Assembly (NCBI GenBank): GCA_037444305.1
Contig: JBBIMP010000057.1
Span: 1-27,343, forward strand
Length of the DNA stretch: 27,343 nucleotides
Direction of reading: 5' to 3'
Source: JBBIMP01 sp037444305
GTDB lineage: Bacteria; Acidobacteriota; UBA6911
Shown here: in pieces, positions 1-7,099 of the stretch
How the letters are laid out: every line of letters begins with the position of its first letter
Numbering within the stretch: the first letter of the stretch is position 1
Position numbers and translations under genes: made by a program
Notes under the pieces: generated by a model
Database searches by the model: none
Told to the model about the DNA's origin: nothing
The model's input: only the letters and a program-made list of their open reading frames with translations

Positions 1-1474
1 CTGCGGGTGCAGTGTGCTGTAAAGACGGAACTGAAACCTGTTGCCCGCCTGTTGTCCCAGAAGCAGCATGTTGGCCTGGCCGGCTGCTTCTGCCGCAGCC
101 CGGACCTGGTCGAGGGTCGCGCGCCGGTTCGCCCCCGGCTCCCAGCAGCGCCTCGATGGGGAGCTGCCCGTTCCTCTGGAGGAACTCGATTTCCTCTGCC
201 GTCAGCTGCAGGTGGGTGAAGGCCGAAAGGCGCAGGGCGAGGTGCCTGGCAGCGGACTGCCATTCGGCCTCGAGCGCCGGGATCCGGCTGCCCTGTCCTT
301 CCGCGGCGTAGATGCCGAAAAAGGCGAGGGCCGGCTTCAGTTCGCCGGTAATCCGCAGGGCCTGCCCTCGCCGGAGGATGACCTCGCGCATATATTGCCC
401 CGCCGCATGTATCACTTTCACGCGGCGCGTGCCGGAGCAGATCTCCGTGCTGAGAGGCGTGCGCCCTGCCATTTTCCCGTCGATCCAGACCACGGCGTCG
501 GGGGGATCCGAGGATATCTCCATGAAACCGGTATCGCGTACCAGGGACACGAGGCGGAGCTCGGGGTGCGCCAGCGCGGGCCGGCTCCAGTCCACGTCCT
601 GCTCGGCCACTGTCACGGTCATTTTGACCGGTTCGTAGCAGGTGGCCTTGAATTCCAGGATTACGGGCTGTCCGACCGGGACTTCCGGCAGGCGGAAAAA
701 GCTGGCGGAGCGCTTGTCGGCGCCCCAGCCGGCCACGAGGGCGCGGAGCGGCGATGAGGGGAGCGAGGAAACCCACTCGTCGTAACCGCGGCTTTGCCCC
801 AGCAACCGGCCGTCGAGAAACACGTTGACGTCGGGGGCGCTCAGCCCCACGGGAATCTCGACCGCCTTGCGGCGCATCGTCCGCTCGGCGATCAGGACCT
901 CGGCCGGCTGGATGACGATGGGGAGAGCTTCGTCGATGTAGCCCTCGCCTCGGATATGCAGCGTGTGCGAACCTGCGATCATTGGAATCGTGAGGGGGGT
1001 GATCCCGAGCTCCCTCCCCATCAGGGAGACCTTCATTCCCGCCGGAGCGGTCTGAAGCGCGAGGCGCCCGGTTTCCGCCGCGCGCACTTTTTCCAGCAGG
1101 ACCTTTTCGCGGGGGTTGAACAGCGCGTAATCCACCAGGGGATTCAGCGCCAGGAGTTCGCGGAAGGAGGCGAGGATGGCGTCTTCGGATTCCAGCAGTT
1201 TCGTCTGCAGGCTGATCCGCAGGACCAGCGCCGACTCGTGGATCCGGGTTCTTGCAGGGGAAACAGCAGCCGACTGCTGCAGGCGGCGGAGCTCTTCCAG
1301 CAGCAGCTCCAGCTTTGCGCGGGCGGCCGGCAGTTGGGCCGACTGCAGCTCCCTCGCCTCGTTCAGGAGTCCTTCCAGGCGAAGCAGTTCAGGCTCCTCC
1401 TGGGCGGCCTGCGAGTGGAGAGGCGCCGGTGCAAGGAGCAGAAAAAGGGCGATGGCAAATGCTGGCAGTCTCAC
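1..1474 (-). CDS. PEGA-domain secreted protein (3' partial, probable frameshift)
   Basis: This frame, read on the minus strand, runs off the left edge. It starts at a GTG (1474-1472) followed by a Sec-type signal peptide with hydrophobic core AIALFLLLAPAP. A TTG four codons upstream (1489) is an alternative start. A charged, probably helical region rich in Leu and Glu follows (about residues 25-110). Then come repeated PEGA-like beta modules, the clearest beginning MEISSDPPDAVVWIDGKMAG and continuing with a GRTPL turn. PEGA modules are surface or periplasmic beta domains with no enzymatic function assigned here. Near residue 446 the reading frame slips at a run of five C (132-136). Past that point the protein-like sequence (ATLDQVRAAAEAAGQANMLL) is in another frame, so one extra base is suspected. 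The gene is divergent from the PP2C gene and overlaps its start by about 16 nt. Its function is unknown. Confidence 0.75.
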   Translation of the reverse strand, partial: MRLPAFAIALFLLLAPAPLHSQAAQEEPELLRLEGLLNEARELQSAQLPAARAKLELLLEELRRLQQSAAVSPARTRIHESALVLRISLQTKLLESEDAILASFRELLALNPLVDYALFNPREKVLLEKVRAAETGRLALQTAPAGMKVSLMGRELGITPLTIPMIAGSHTLHIRGEGYIDEALPIVIQPAEVLIAERTMRRKAVEIPVGLSAPDVNVFLDGRLLGQSRGYDEWVSSLPSSPLRALVAGWGADKRSASFFRLPEVPVGQPVILEFKATCYEPVKMTVTVAEQDVDWSRPALAHPELRLVSLVRDTGFMEISSDPPDAVVWIDGKMAGRTPLSTEICSGTRRVKVIHAAGQYMREVILRRGQALRITGELKPALAFFGIYAAEGQGSRIPALEAEWQSAARHLALRLSAFTHLQLTAEEIEFLQRNGQLPIEALLGAGGEPARDPRPGPGCGRSSRPGQHAASGTTGGQQVSVPSLQHTAPA

Positions 1475-2277
1475 CTGAAAATCACCCAAGTGTGATCGTT
1501 TATTCCCGTGGCGATCATTTCCCCGGTGGGCGAGACCGCAAGAACCCTGAGGTTTTTGAATTGCGGCCTCGAATCGAGAGTCACGGCGCCCACCGGTTTG
1601 CCCTGGGCCCCTACGGATTGCTCCTCGCGGTTGCGGACGGGATGGGTGGAGCGGCTGCCGGGGAAACCGCCGGCAGAATATGCCTCAAGGTGATCTACAG
1701 CGAGATCCAGGAGCTGATCTGGGAAATGCGCCGTCCGGACGACGGTTACCTGGAGGAAATCCTGGTGGAGGCCGTGGGCAACGCTAACCGGCGCATCTAC
1801 GACCTGGGCCGGCGCAACCATGACCTGGCCGGCATGGGTACCACCCTCACGGTGGTGCTTGGGCTCGACGGGCGGCTCATGGTCGGGCAGATAGGGGACA
1901 GCCGGGCTTACCAGCTCCGCCAGCAGGGCATACGGCAGCTCACCAGAGACCAGTCGCTCGTGGCGCAGCGGGTGAGCGCCGGGGAAATCAGCGAGGAGGA
2001 GGCGCGGCGGCACCCGGAACGGAACATCCTGCTCCAGGCCGTGGGCGTCCGCCCGGAGGTCGAGCTGGCGCTGCGCAGCGTGGATGTCGGCCCCGGTGAT
2101 GTCCTGCTGCTCTGCTCGGACGGGCTTCACGCGCAAATGTCGGCCGACGAGATCCACGGTGTGGTGCTGAACTCCCCGGGCGAGGAGGACGCGTGCCTGT
2201 CGCTCGTGGACCTCGCCAATCGAAGGGGTGGGCCGGACAACATCACCGGCGTGATTGCCCAGTTCGTCTCCGCCTGA
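1459..2277 (+). CDS. PP2C-family Ser/Thr protein phosphatase
   Basis: This is a metal-dependent (PPM) phosphatase that would remove phosphate from Ser/Thr in the cytoplasm. The ATG at 1459 was chosen because AAAGGG lies 9 nt upstream and the fold needs residues close to it; the open frame extends further upstream, opposite the divergent PEGA gene. The product is 272 aa, the usual size for a stand-alone bacterial PP2C. Visible motifs are VADGMGG with metal ligand D60, GDSRAY, LTRDQSLV, LLLCSDGL and GGPDNITGV. The N-terminal motif that normally reads R-x-x-N-E-D is here R-K-N-P-E (residues 27-31), so one acidic residue is displaced or lost. The PilZ gene follows 62 nt downstream, and no kinase gene is in the window. 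The family assignment is strong; the substrate is unknown. Confidence 0.93.
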   Translation: MLAVSPENHPSVIVYSRGDHFPGGRDRKNPEVFELRPRIESHGAHRFALGPYGLLLAVADGMGGAAAGETAGRICLKVIYSEIQELIWEMRRPDDGYLEEILVEAVGNANRRIYDLGRRNHDLAGMGTTLTVVLGLDGRLMVGQIGDSRAYQLRQQGIRQLTRDQSLVAQRVSAGEISEEEARRHPERNILLQAVGVRPEVELALRSVDVGPGDVLLLCSDGLHAQMSADEIHGVVLNSPGEEDACLSLVDLANRRGGPDNITGVIAQFVSA

Positions 2278-2339
2278 AGCCCTCGATCCCGGCCTGCAGA
2301 AAAATTCAGGGCAGACCCCGCGCGGCCGATAAGACACGC

Positions 2340-2696
2340 ATGATCGGAAGAAGAAGGAATGCGCGTAACCTGTGCGCCCAGCTCCTCAAGATCGTTTGGC
2401 AGGATGATTCCGGCCGGCGGCGGAAGGGTGTGGCTATTCTGGAAGACATATCCCCCGGGGGAGCCTGCCTCCAGCTGGATGATCCCATCCCGCCCGAAAC
2501 GGCGATCTCCGTGCTGTTTCCCGGCGGGCGTTACTACGGACGCGTAAAGCATTGCGATTTTCAACCCGCCGGCTACTTCATCGGCGTGCAGTTCGATCCC
2601 GGCTATCGGTGGTCCAAGGCAGACTTCGTGCCCAAGCACCTGCTGGAGCTCCGGCCGAGGGACGCCGGCAAGGAAGAGGATGAGGACATCCCGTAA
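2340..2696 (+). CDS. PilZ-domain protein (probable c-di-GMP receptor)
   Basis: This 118-aa single-domain protein carries both halves of the PilZ c-di-GMP signature: the arginine motif R5-x-x-x-R9 near the N terminus and D36-x-S38-x-x-G41 (EDISPGGAC). The beta-barrel core follows (VLFPGGRYYGRVKHCD, then YFIGVQFDPGY). PilZ proteins of this size usually bind cyclic di-GMP and pass the signal to a partner controlling motility, exopolysaccharide or secretion; no partner can be named here. The ATG at 2340 sits directly before the RxxxR motif. The frame is open 49 codons further upstream but that part is low-complexity and overlaps the PP2C end. It lies in the same direction as the phosphatase and may be co-transcribed. 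The acidic tail (KEEDEDIP) is probably disordered. Confidence 0.88.
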   Translation: MIGRRRNARNLCAQLLKIVWQDDSGRRRKGVAILEDISPGGACLQLDDPIPPETAISVLFPGGRYYGRVKHCDFQPAGYFIGVQFDPGYRWSKADFVPKHLLELRPRDAGKEEDEDIP

Positions 2697-2700
2697 TGGA

Positions 2701-2767
2701 TTAGCGGTAGACGATCAGGCGGCTGGCCTGAACTCAGCAGAATGACGAGGAGGAAAACCGCCGTCAT
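2701..2767 (-). pseudogene. possible remnant: signal-peptide start plus a short 3' end
   Basis: On the minus strand a GGAGGG ribosome-binding site precedes an ATG (2767-2765) that encodes a signal-peptide-like start, MTAVFLLVILLSSG. After about 14 codons this frame becomes antisense to the PilZ gene. A neighbouring frame closes with SRLIVYR and a TAA at 2703-2701. This is the same pattern as the better-supported gutted genes in the window (intact start, intact end, no middle), but the fragment is very short and could be chance. Confidence 0.2.
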
Positions 2768-2834
2768 GATTACCCTCCGAATGACTGGTATTAGGCTGCC
2801 ACGTCCTCTCTCCCCGGCACGCGTAGTTATCTGG

Positions 2835-2862
2835 AACGCATTTTGCGTTGTACCGAGCGGTA
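2835..2862. repeat. two adjacent short inverted repeats
   Basis: AACGCA-TTT-TGCGTT (2835-2849) is a perfect 6-bp inverted repeat. One base later TACCG-AG-CGGTA (2851-2862) is a perfect 5-bp inverted repeat. They lie in the 253-bp gap between the PilZ gene and the toxin-antitoxin pair. There is no T-tract, so a classical terminator is unlikely; protein-binding sites or part of a horizontally acquired boundary are possible. Confidence 0.4.
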
Positions 2863-2891
2863 TTTGCGATTAAAGTCCCCGCCCACGAAAT

Positions 2892-2922
2892 GTGACGCAG
2901 AAGTCGATCATGCTATCATGAT
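2892..2922 (+). promoter_or_regulatory. promoter and operator-like palindrome of the toxin-antitoxin pair
   Basis: A sigma-70-like promoter is readable as GTGACG (2892-2897), a 16-bp spacer and TATCAT (2914-2919). The inverted repeat ATCATG-CTAT-CATGAT (2907-2922) covers the -10 element. A ribbon-helix-helix antitoxin bound there would block transcription, which is the usual autoregulation of such pairs. A strong ribosome-binding site GGAGG (2941-2945) precedes the antitoxin ATG at 2950. Confidence 0.55.
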
Positions 2923-2949
2923 GTCGAATATGTAAGCACTGGAGGTATC

Positions 2950-3198
2950 ATGGTCAGGACACAGATTCAATTGACCGAGGAGCAGTTCAAGGCGGTCAAG
3001 GCGCTTGCAGCATCAAGGAACGTGTCGGCCGCCGAGGTCATCCGCCAGGCCATCGACGCGTTGCTGAAGGCAAACAACGGAATGGATGATGGGCAGAAAC
3101 GCACGCGAGCCTTGAAGGTCGCCGGAATGTTCCAATCGGGAAAGAGCGACGTTTCGAGAAATCACGACTCCTATCTGGCAGAGGTCTATGAGCCATGA
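2950..3198 (+). CDS. CopG/RHH-family antitoxin
   Basis: This 82-aa protein begins with a ribbon-helix-helix DNA-binding domain of the CopG type. The beta strand TQIQLTEEQF is followed by two helices (KAVKALAASRNVSAAEVIRQ and AIDALLKANN). Such proteins dimerise, bind palindromic operators through the strand, and use the C-terminal tail (about residues 45-82) to wrap and inhibit the partner toxin. The start is fixed by GGAGG 4 nt upstream. Its stop overlaps the toxin start as ATGA, giving translational coupling typical of type II toxin-antitoxin operons. The pair looks AT-richer than its neighbours, which suggests horizontal acquisition. It is not the classical VapB AbrB-type antitoxin; RHH antitoxins with PIN toxins are well known. 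Confidence 0.88.
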   Translation: MVRTQIQLTEEQFKAVKALAASRNVSAAEVIRQAIDALLKANNGMDDGQKRTRALKVAGMFQSGKSDVSRNHDSYLAEVYEP

Positions 3199-3593
3199 GC
3201 GTCTTTGTCGATACGTCTGCCTTTTATGCTGTTCTGGACAGGGATGACGCCAACCACCAAAAGGCCGCGATAGCTTGGGCAAGCATAGTCGGACAGAACA
3301 GGGCGCTCGTGACGAGCAATTACGTGGTCCTTGAAACCATGGCTCTGCTTCAAGGGCGGATCGGGATGGCCGCGGTCCGGGGTTTTCAGAACAATGTAGC
3401 GCCGATCATTCGAGTCGAATTCGTGACTCCTGAGATTCACTCACTCGGCGTTGCCGCGCTCCTTGCGGCGGCCAAACGGAAACTCAGTCTGGTCGACTGC
3501 GTCAGTTTTGCCGTCATGCGCCAGTTGGGGCTCGAAGCGGCTTTCGCGTTTGATCCTCACTTCCAAGCCCACGGGTTCGAAATGCTGCACTGA
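3195..3593 (+). CDS. PIN-domain ribonuclease toxin (VapC-like)
   Basis: This 132-aa protein is a complete PIN domain, the fold of VapC toxins, which cleave RNA (often tRNA or rRNA) with Mg2+ at a cluster of acidic residues. The four expected acids are present: D6 in VFVDTSAF, E47 in NYVVLETMA, D101 in SLVDCVSF and D120 in AFAFDPHF. Length and spacing match the family, so it looks catalytically intact. It overlaps the antitoxin by 4 nt and needs no separate ribosome-binding site. The genes downstream are convergent, so the operon ends here. Calling it a toxin rests on family and gene arrangement; the RNA target cannot be read from sequence. Confidence 0.9.
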   Translation: MSVFVDTSAFYAVLDRDDANHQKAAIAWASIVGQNRALVTSNYVVLETMALLQGRIGMAAVRGFQNNVAPIIRVEFVTPEIHSLGVAALLAAAKRKLSLVDCVSFAVMRQLGLEAAFAFDPHFQAHGFEMLH

Positions 3594-3594
3594 A

Positions 3595-3622
3595 GGGGCG
3601 CCGTCAGCGGATTTTGCGCCCC
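3595..3622. terminator. hairpin between convergent genes (weak terminator candidate)
   Basis: GGGGCGC (3595-3601) and GCGCCCC (3616-3622) form a perfect 7-bp GC-rich stem with a 14-nt loop. It sits just after the PIN toxin stop and before the end of the convergent protease gene. There is no T-tract on the plus side, but the loop contains TTTT and the minus strand AAAA. It may end transcription from either side. Confidence 0.3.
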
Positions 3623-3693
3623 GCTCAGGTCTTCACGGCGTTCCAGGAACCATGAAAACCCGAGCGGGGGCAGTGCGAGTGTGACGGTTGCGG

Positions 3694-6600
3694 CTACCGG
3701 GGCGGGCGCACCCGGTTGGGGAAAGGAGGCCGCTGCGGCTGTTTCGGCGGGTTCCGCCTGAGCTCCTCCATCACGATCTGGATCGCGCGCTCGAGCTGCG
3801 GATCGCGCCCGGCAATCACGTCCGCGGGCGTCTGCTCCACCTCGATGTCGGGCGGAACGCCTTCGTTCTCCACCACGAATCCGTCCTCGGTCCAGATGGC
3901 GAGGTTCGGCGCGGTGACCGAGCCCCCGTCCATCAGGACGGGAAATCCGAGCGTGCCGACGAGCCCTCCCCAGGTGCGCTTGCCGACCAGCTTGCCCAGG
4001 TTGAACTTGCGGAACATCCACGGCAGCAGGTCCCCGCCCGAGCCCGCGGTCTCGTCGATGATCATCACCTTCGGCCCCTGGATCGCGGCGCTCGGCGTCT
4101 TCAGGTCGGCGCCGTAGCGCATGGCCCAGTAGCTGACGAAGGGCCTGCGCAGGTGGTCGATGTAGTAATCCGCAACTTGTCCGCCGCCGTTGAAGCGCTC
4201 GTCGATGATGATCGCGTCCTTGTGCGACTGCGGGTAGAAATACCGCTTGAAGTAAGCGTGCCCTTGCGTGCTGGTGTTGGGGACGTAAACGTACGCCACG
4301 CGCCCGCCGGTGGCGGCCTCGACCTTTTTGAGGTTGCCTTCCACCCAGTCCCGGTTGCGCAGCGCGCTCTCGCTGGCGATCGGAACCACCGAAAGCGTGC
4401 GCGCCCCGGACCCGTCAGCGTTCGGCCCCACTGTGATCTCGATCAGCCTGTTCGCCGTGTTCTCGAAGAGGCTGTAGAGATTTGCCGGCGGCCTCAGGTC
4501 CTGGCCGCGCACGGAAATGAGATATTCTCCCGCCTGCACATCGACCCCGGGCTCAGTCAGAGGCGAGCGCAGGCCGGGATTCCAGTTCAACCCGCCGTAG
4601 ATCTTCTTGAAACGGTAGCGGCCGTTTTCGATCGAGTAGTCGGCCCCCAGCAGTCCGCCGGGGACGTTTTTCGGCTCGTTCGGCGAATCGCCCCCGCCCA
4701 CGCGGTGGTGGCCGACGGCCAGCTCGCTGCACATCCACTGGATCACCCTGTTCAGGTCGCTCCGGACGGCGACGTGCGGCAGGAAAACGGCATATTTCGC
4801 CTTCATCGCCTTCCAGTCGGCGCCGTGGAAATTGGGATCATAGAAGTAGTCGCGGTTGATGCGCCAAGCCTCGTAGAAGATCTGCGCCCACTCGGCGCGC
4901 GGATCGATCTTCACCTCGACCGCATCGGTGTTGACCTTGCCCTGGCCCGGCTGCAGCTTGTCGGCCGCGGCTGTAATAAACAGGGCGTCCCTCGTGGAGT
5001 ACATGATCTTCTTGTTGTCGGCGGAGATCGAATACCCGCGCACGCCCGCGATCAACGTGTCGTCCTTGCGCTTGTTCAGGTCATAACGGTGCAGCTCCGC
5101 CAACGGCCCGCCGGGTCCTTCCGTCGGTGGAGCCTGCCCCGCCTTCAGGTAGAAGATCTGTCCGGCGGCGCCCGCCTGGAGGTTGCTGTACTCGCCGGCC
5201 GGCAGCGGGAGTGCGAGGATCCTGAACTGGATGCCGTCGAAATCGATCGAGAAAGGTTCCTCGGCAGGCTTGGCCTCCTTCGGTTTTTCCTCCCTGGGCG
5301 CGATCTTCTCCTCGTCGCTCTCCCGGGCGAGCGGCGAGGGGATGTTCTTTCTCAGGACCGCGAGGTAGAGCGACCGCGTGAGCCGCATGTCGGCATTGGA
5401 CATGTCGAACCAGTGCTTTACAGGTCCGGCGTCCGTCGAGCCGAAGAAGTAGAGATACTTCCCGGCGGCATCGAACACCGGTTCGCTCACCTCGCTTAGC
5501 CCGTCCGTGATGGCGAACGACTTGTCCTGCTCCAGCGAATACGCATACACGGTCTGAATGTAGGCCGCGGTGTTGAGCGTGTAGGCGATCCACTTGGAAT
5601 CGGGGGACCAGTTGTGCTGGATCGTCTGGGCCCGGGACGGGCCGTAGAGATATTCCGATCCGATCTTTTTTGCCGCGCCTGTCTCGAGGTCGATCCAGTA
5701 GAGGCTCCAGGAGTTGTCCGCGTAGGCGAGCTTCCTGCCGTCGGGCGACCACTTCGGATTGTCGTAGAAGCCGGCGCCGTTGAGCTTGAGTTTCCGGATC
5801 TCGCCTTTGCCGTCCTGGTTCGCAACTCGCAGCTCGTATTCGCCCGATTCATCGGAGAAGTAGGCAACGGACTTTCCGTCCGGGGACCAGGCGGGCGAAC
5901 GTTCGTGCACTCCGGGTGTTTCGGTCAGATACCGGGGGTCGCCCTTCTCGGCGGGAACGGTCACGATCTCCCCGCGGAATTCGAGCGCCGCCCGGGCGCC
6001 GGTCGGGGAGAGCGAGGCGCCGCGGAGGAACCGGAATCCCTTGGCGTAGCGCGGGCGCGTTTCGGCGAGGTCCGCCGCCACGCCGATGGTCAGCTTCGTG
6101 CTCCTGCCCCGGCCCGGATCGAACAGGTGGAGGTGCCCCGCCTGTTCGTAAATGATCTGGCCGTCGCCGGCCGATGCATTGAGGATCGGGAAATCCGCAT
6201 GCGTCGTGAGCTGCCTCACCGCCTTCGAGCGCGTGTCGTAGGAAAAGAGGTTGAATTCGCCGTTGCGGTCGGAGCGGAAATGGATCGTGTTGCCGATCCA
6301 CATCGGGTCGGTGTCGTTGCAGCGGCCGGCCGGCTGCGGGATCTTTTCGACGGAGTTGTCGCTGAAACGGAAGATGCTGATCGTGGAGACGGTCCCGCCG
6401 CGATAGTTTTTCCACTGGGTGAAGGCCTGGTAGAGCGGGTTGTAGGCCAGGCGGCTGCCGTCGGGGGAGTAAGTCCCCTGCGTGGCGTGCGGGATCACCA
6501 GCGCCTGCTCCGGACCGCCTTTCACCGGGACCGTGAACAGCTGGTTGTAGCGGGAGGTGAACACCGCCCGCGGTGAGGTGAAAAGTATCGAGGCGCCGTC

Positions 6601-6972
6601 CGGGGTGAATCCCTGAACGATGTCCGGGCCGGGATGCCAGGTCAGCCGTCTGGGCACCCCGCCATCGACCGGAACCACGTACACGTCCGTGTTTCCCTCG
6701 TACTGCGCGCTGAAGGCCAGGAGTTTTCCATCCGGCGAAAACGCGGGGTTTGATTCCACTCCCTCGTCTGCTGTCATTCGGCGGACGTTTTTCCCGTCAC
6801 GGCCGGCAACCCACACATCGCCGGCATAGACAAACGCGATGTGGTTCTGGGTGACGGCCGGCTGGGCAAGCAGTTTCGTGTCGTGGACGTCGACGCCTTG
6901 CACGACCGCCGAAGCGCCGGCGCAAAGCGTCAGGATCAAGATGCATTTGAGAAATATTCGAGTCTGTTTCAT
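3694..6972 (-). CDS. tricorn-like S41 protease with N-terminal beta-propeller repeats
   Basis: This secreted protein of 1092 aa begins with a signal peptide (MKQTRIFLKCILILTLCAGA) placed 5 nt after a GAGGAG ribosome-binding site, which fixes the start. Residues about 40-700 contain many TolB/WD40-like strands with repeated SPDGK-type motifs (FSPDGKLLAFSA, WSPDGKSVAYFS, WSPDGRKLAYAD), forming one or two beta-propellers. A tricorn C1-like helical segment, a PDZ-like segment and the S41 core follow. Likely catalytic residues are H755 or H756 (LAVGHHRV), Ser 978 (TAGSGGD) and an acidic residue near 1035-1037 (VENEGVPPD). This order and length match bacterial tricorn homologues, which degrade oligopeptides. 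The C-terminal tail is rich in Pro and Arg. It is convergent with the PIN toxin and downstream of the HAD/AIRS gene. Confidence 0.95.
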   Translation of the reverse strand: MKQTRIFLKCILILTLCAGASAVVQGVDVHDTKLLAQPAVTQNHIAFVYAGDVWVAGRDGKNVRRMTADEGVESNPAFSPDGKLLAFSAQYEGNTDVYVVPVDGGVPRRLTWHPGPDIVQGFTPDGASILFTSPRAVFTSRYNQLFTVPVKGGPEQALVIPHATQGTYSPDGSRLAYNPLYQAFTQWKNYRGGTVSTISIFRFSDNSVEKIPQPAGRCNDTDPMWIGNTIHFRSDRNGEFNLFSYDTRSKAVRQLTTHADFPILNASAGDGQIIYEQAGHLHLFDPGRGRSTKLTIGVAADLAETRPRYAKGFRFLRGASLSPTGARAALEFRGEIVTVPAEKGDPRYLTETPGVHERSPAWSPDGKSVAYFSDESGEYELRVANQDGKGEIRKLKLNGAGFYDNPKWSPDGRKLAYADNSWSLYWIDLETGAAKKIGSEYLYGPSRAQTIQHNWSPDSKWIAYTLNTAAYIQTVYAYSLEQDKSFAITDGLSEVSEPVFDAAGKYLYFFGSTDAGPVKHWFDMSNADMRLTRSLYLAVLRKNIPSPLARESDEEKIAPREEKPKEAKPAEEPFSIDFDGIQFRILALPLPAGEYSNLQAGAAGQIFYLKAGQAPPTEGPGGPLAELHRYDLNKRKDDTLIAGVRGYSISADNKKIMYSTRDALFITAAADKLQPGQGKVNTDAVEVKIDPRAEWAQIFYEAWRINRDYFYDPNFHGADWKAMKAKYAVFLPHVAVRSDLNRVIQWMCSELAVGHHRVGGGDSPNEPKNVPGGLLGADYSIENGRYRFKKIYGGLNWNPGLRSPLTEPGVDVQAGEYLISVRGQDLRPPANLYSLFENTANRLIEITVGPNADGSGARTLSVVPIASESALRNRDWVEGNLKKVEAATGGRVAYVYVPNTSTQGHAYFKRYFYPQSHKDAIIIDERFNGGGQVADYYIDHLRRPFVSYWAMRYGADLKTPSAAIQGPKVMIIDETAGSGGDLLPWMFRKFNLGKLVGKRTWGGLVGTLGFPVLMDGGSVTAPNLAIWTEDGFVVENEGVPPDIEVEQTPADVIAGRDPQLERAIQIVMEELRRNPPKQPQRPPFPNRVRPPR

Positions 6973-7099
6973 GGGATCTCCTCTCAGACCATGGGATTTG
7001 CCGAAGACCTCAAAAGCGAAAAAATGCATGCGCGGTGCCGAGGGCGGGCATCGCCAAGCATCCATACGAGTGATGCAGGCGCAAGGTTCCGTTTCCGGG

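Noticed and set aside
41..1495. Two long open frames on the plus strand opposite the PEGA gene
   Set aside because: They are antisense shadows. The minus strand gives a signal peptide and PEGA motifs, while the plus frames show no domain and an odd composition rich in Arg, Gly and Ala.
1471..2337. A minus-strand frame of 288 codons opposite the PP2C gene
   Set aside because: The phosphatase motifs are all on the plus strand, so this is a shadow.
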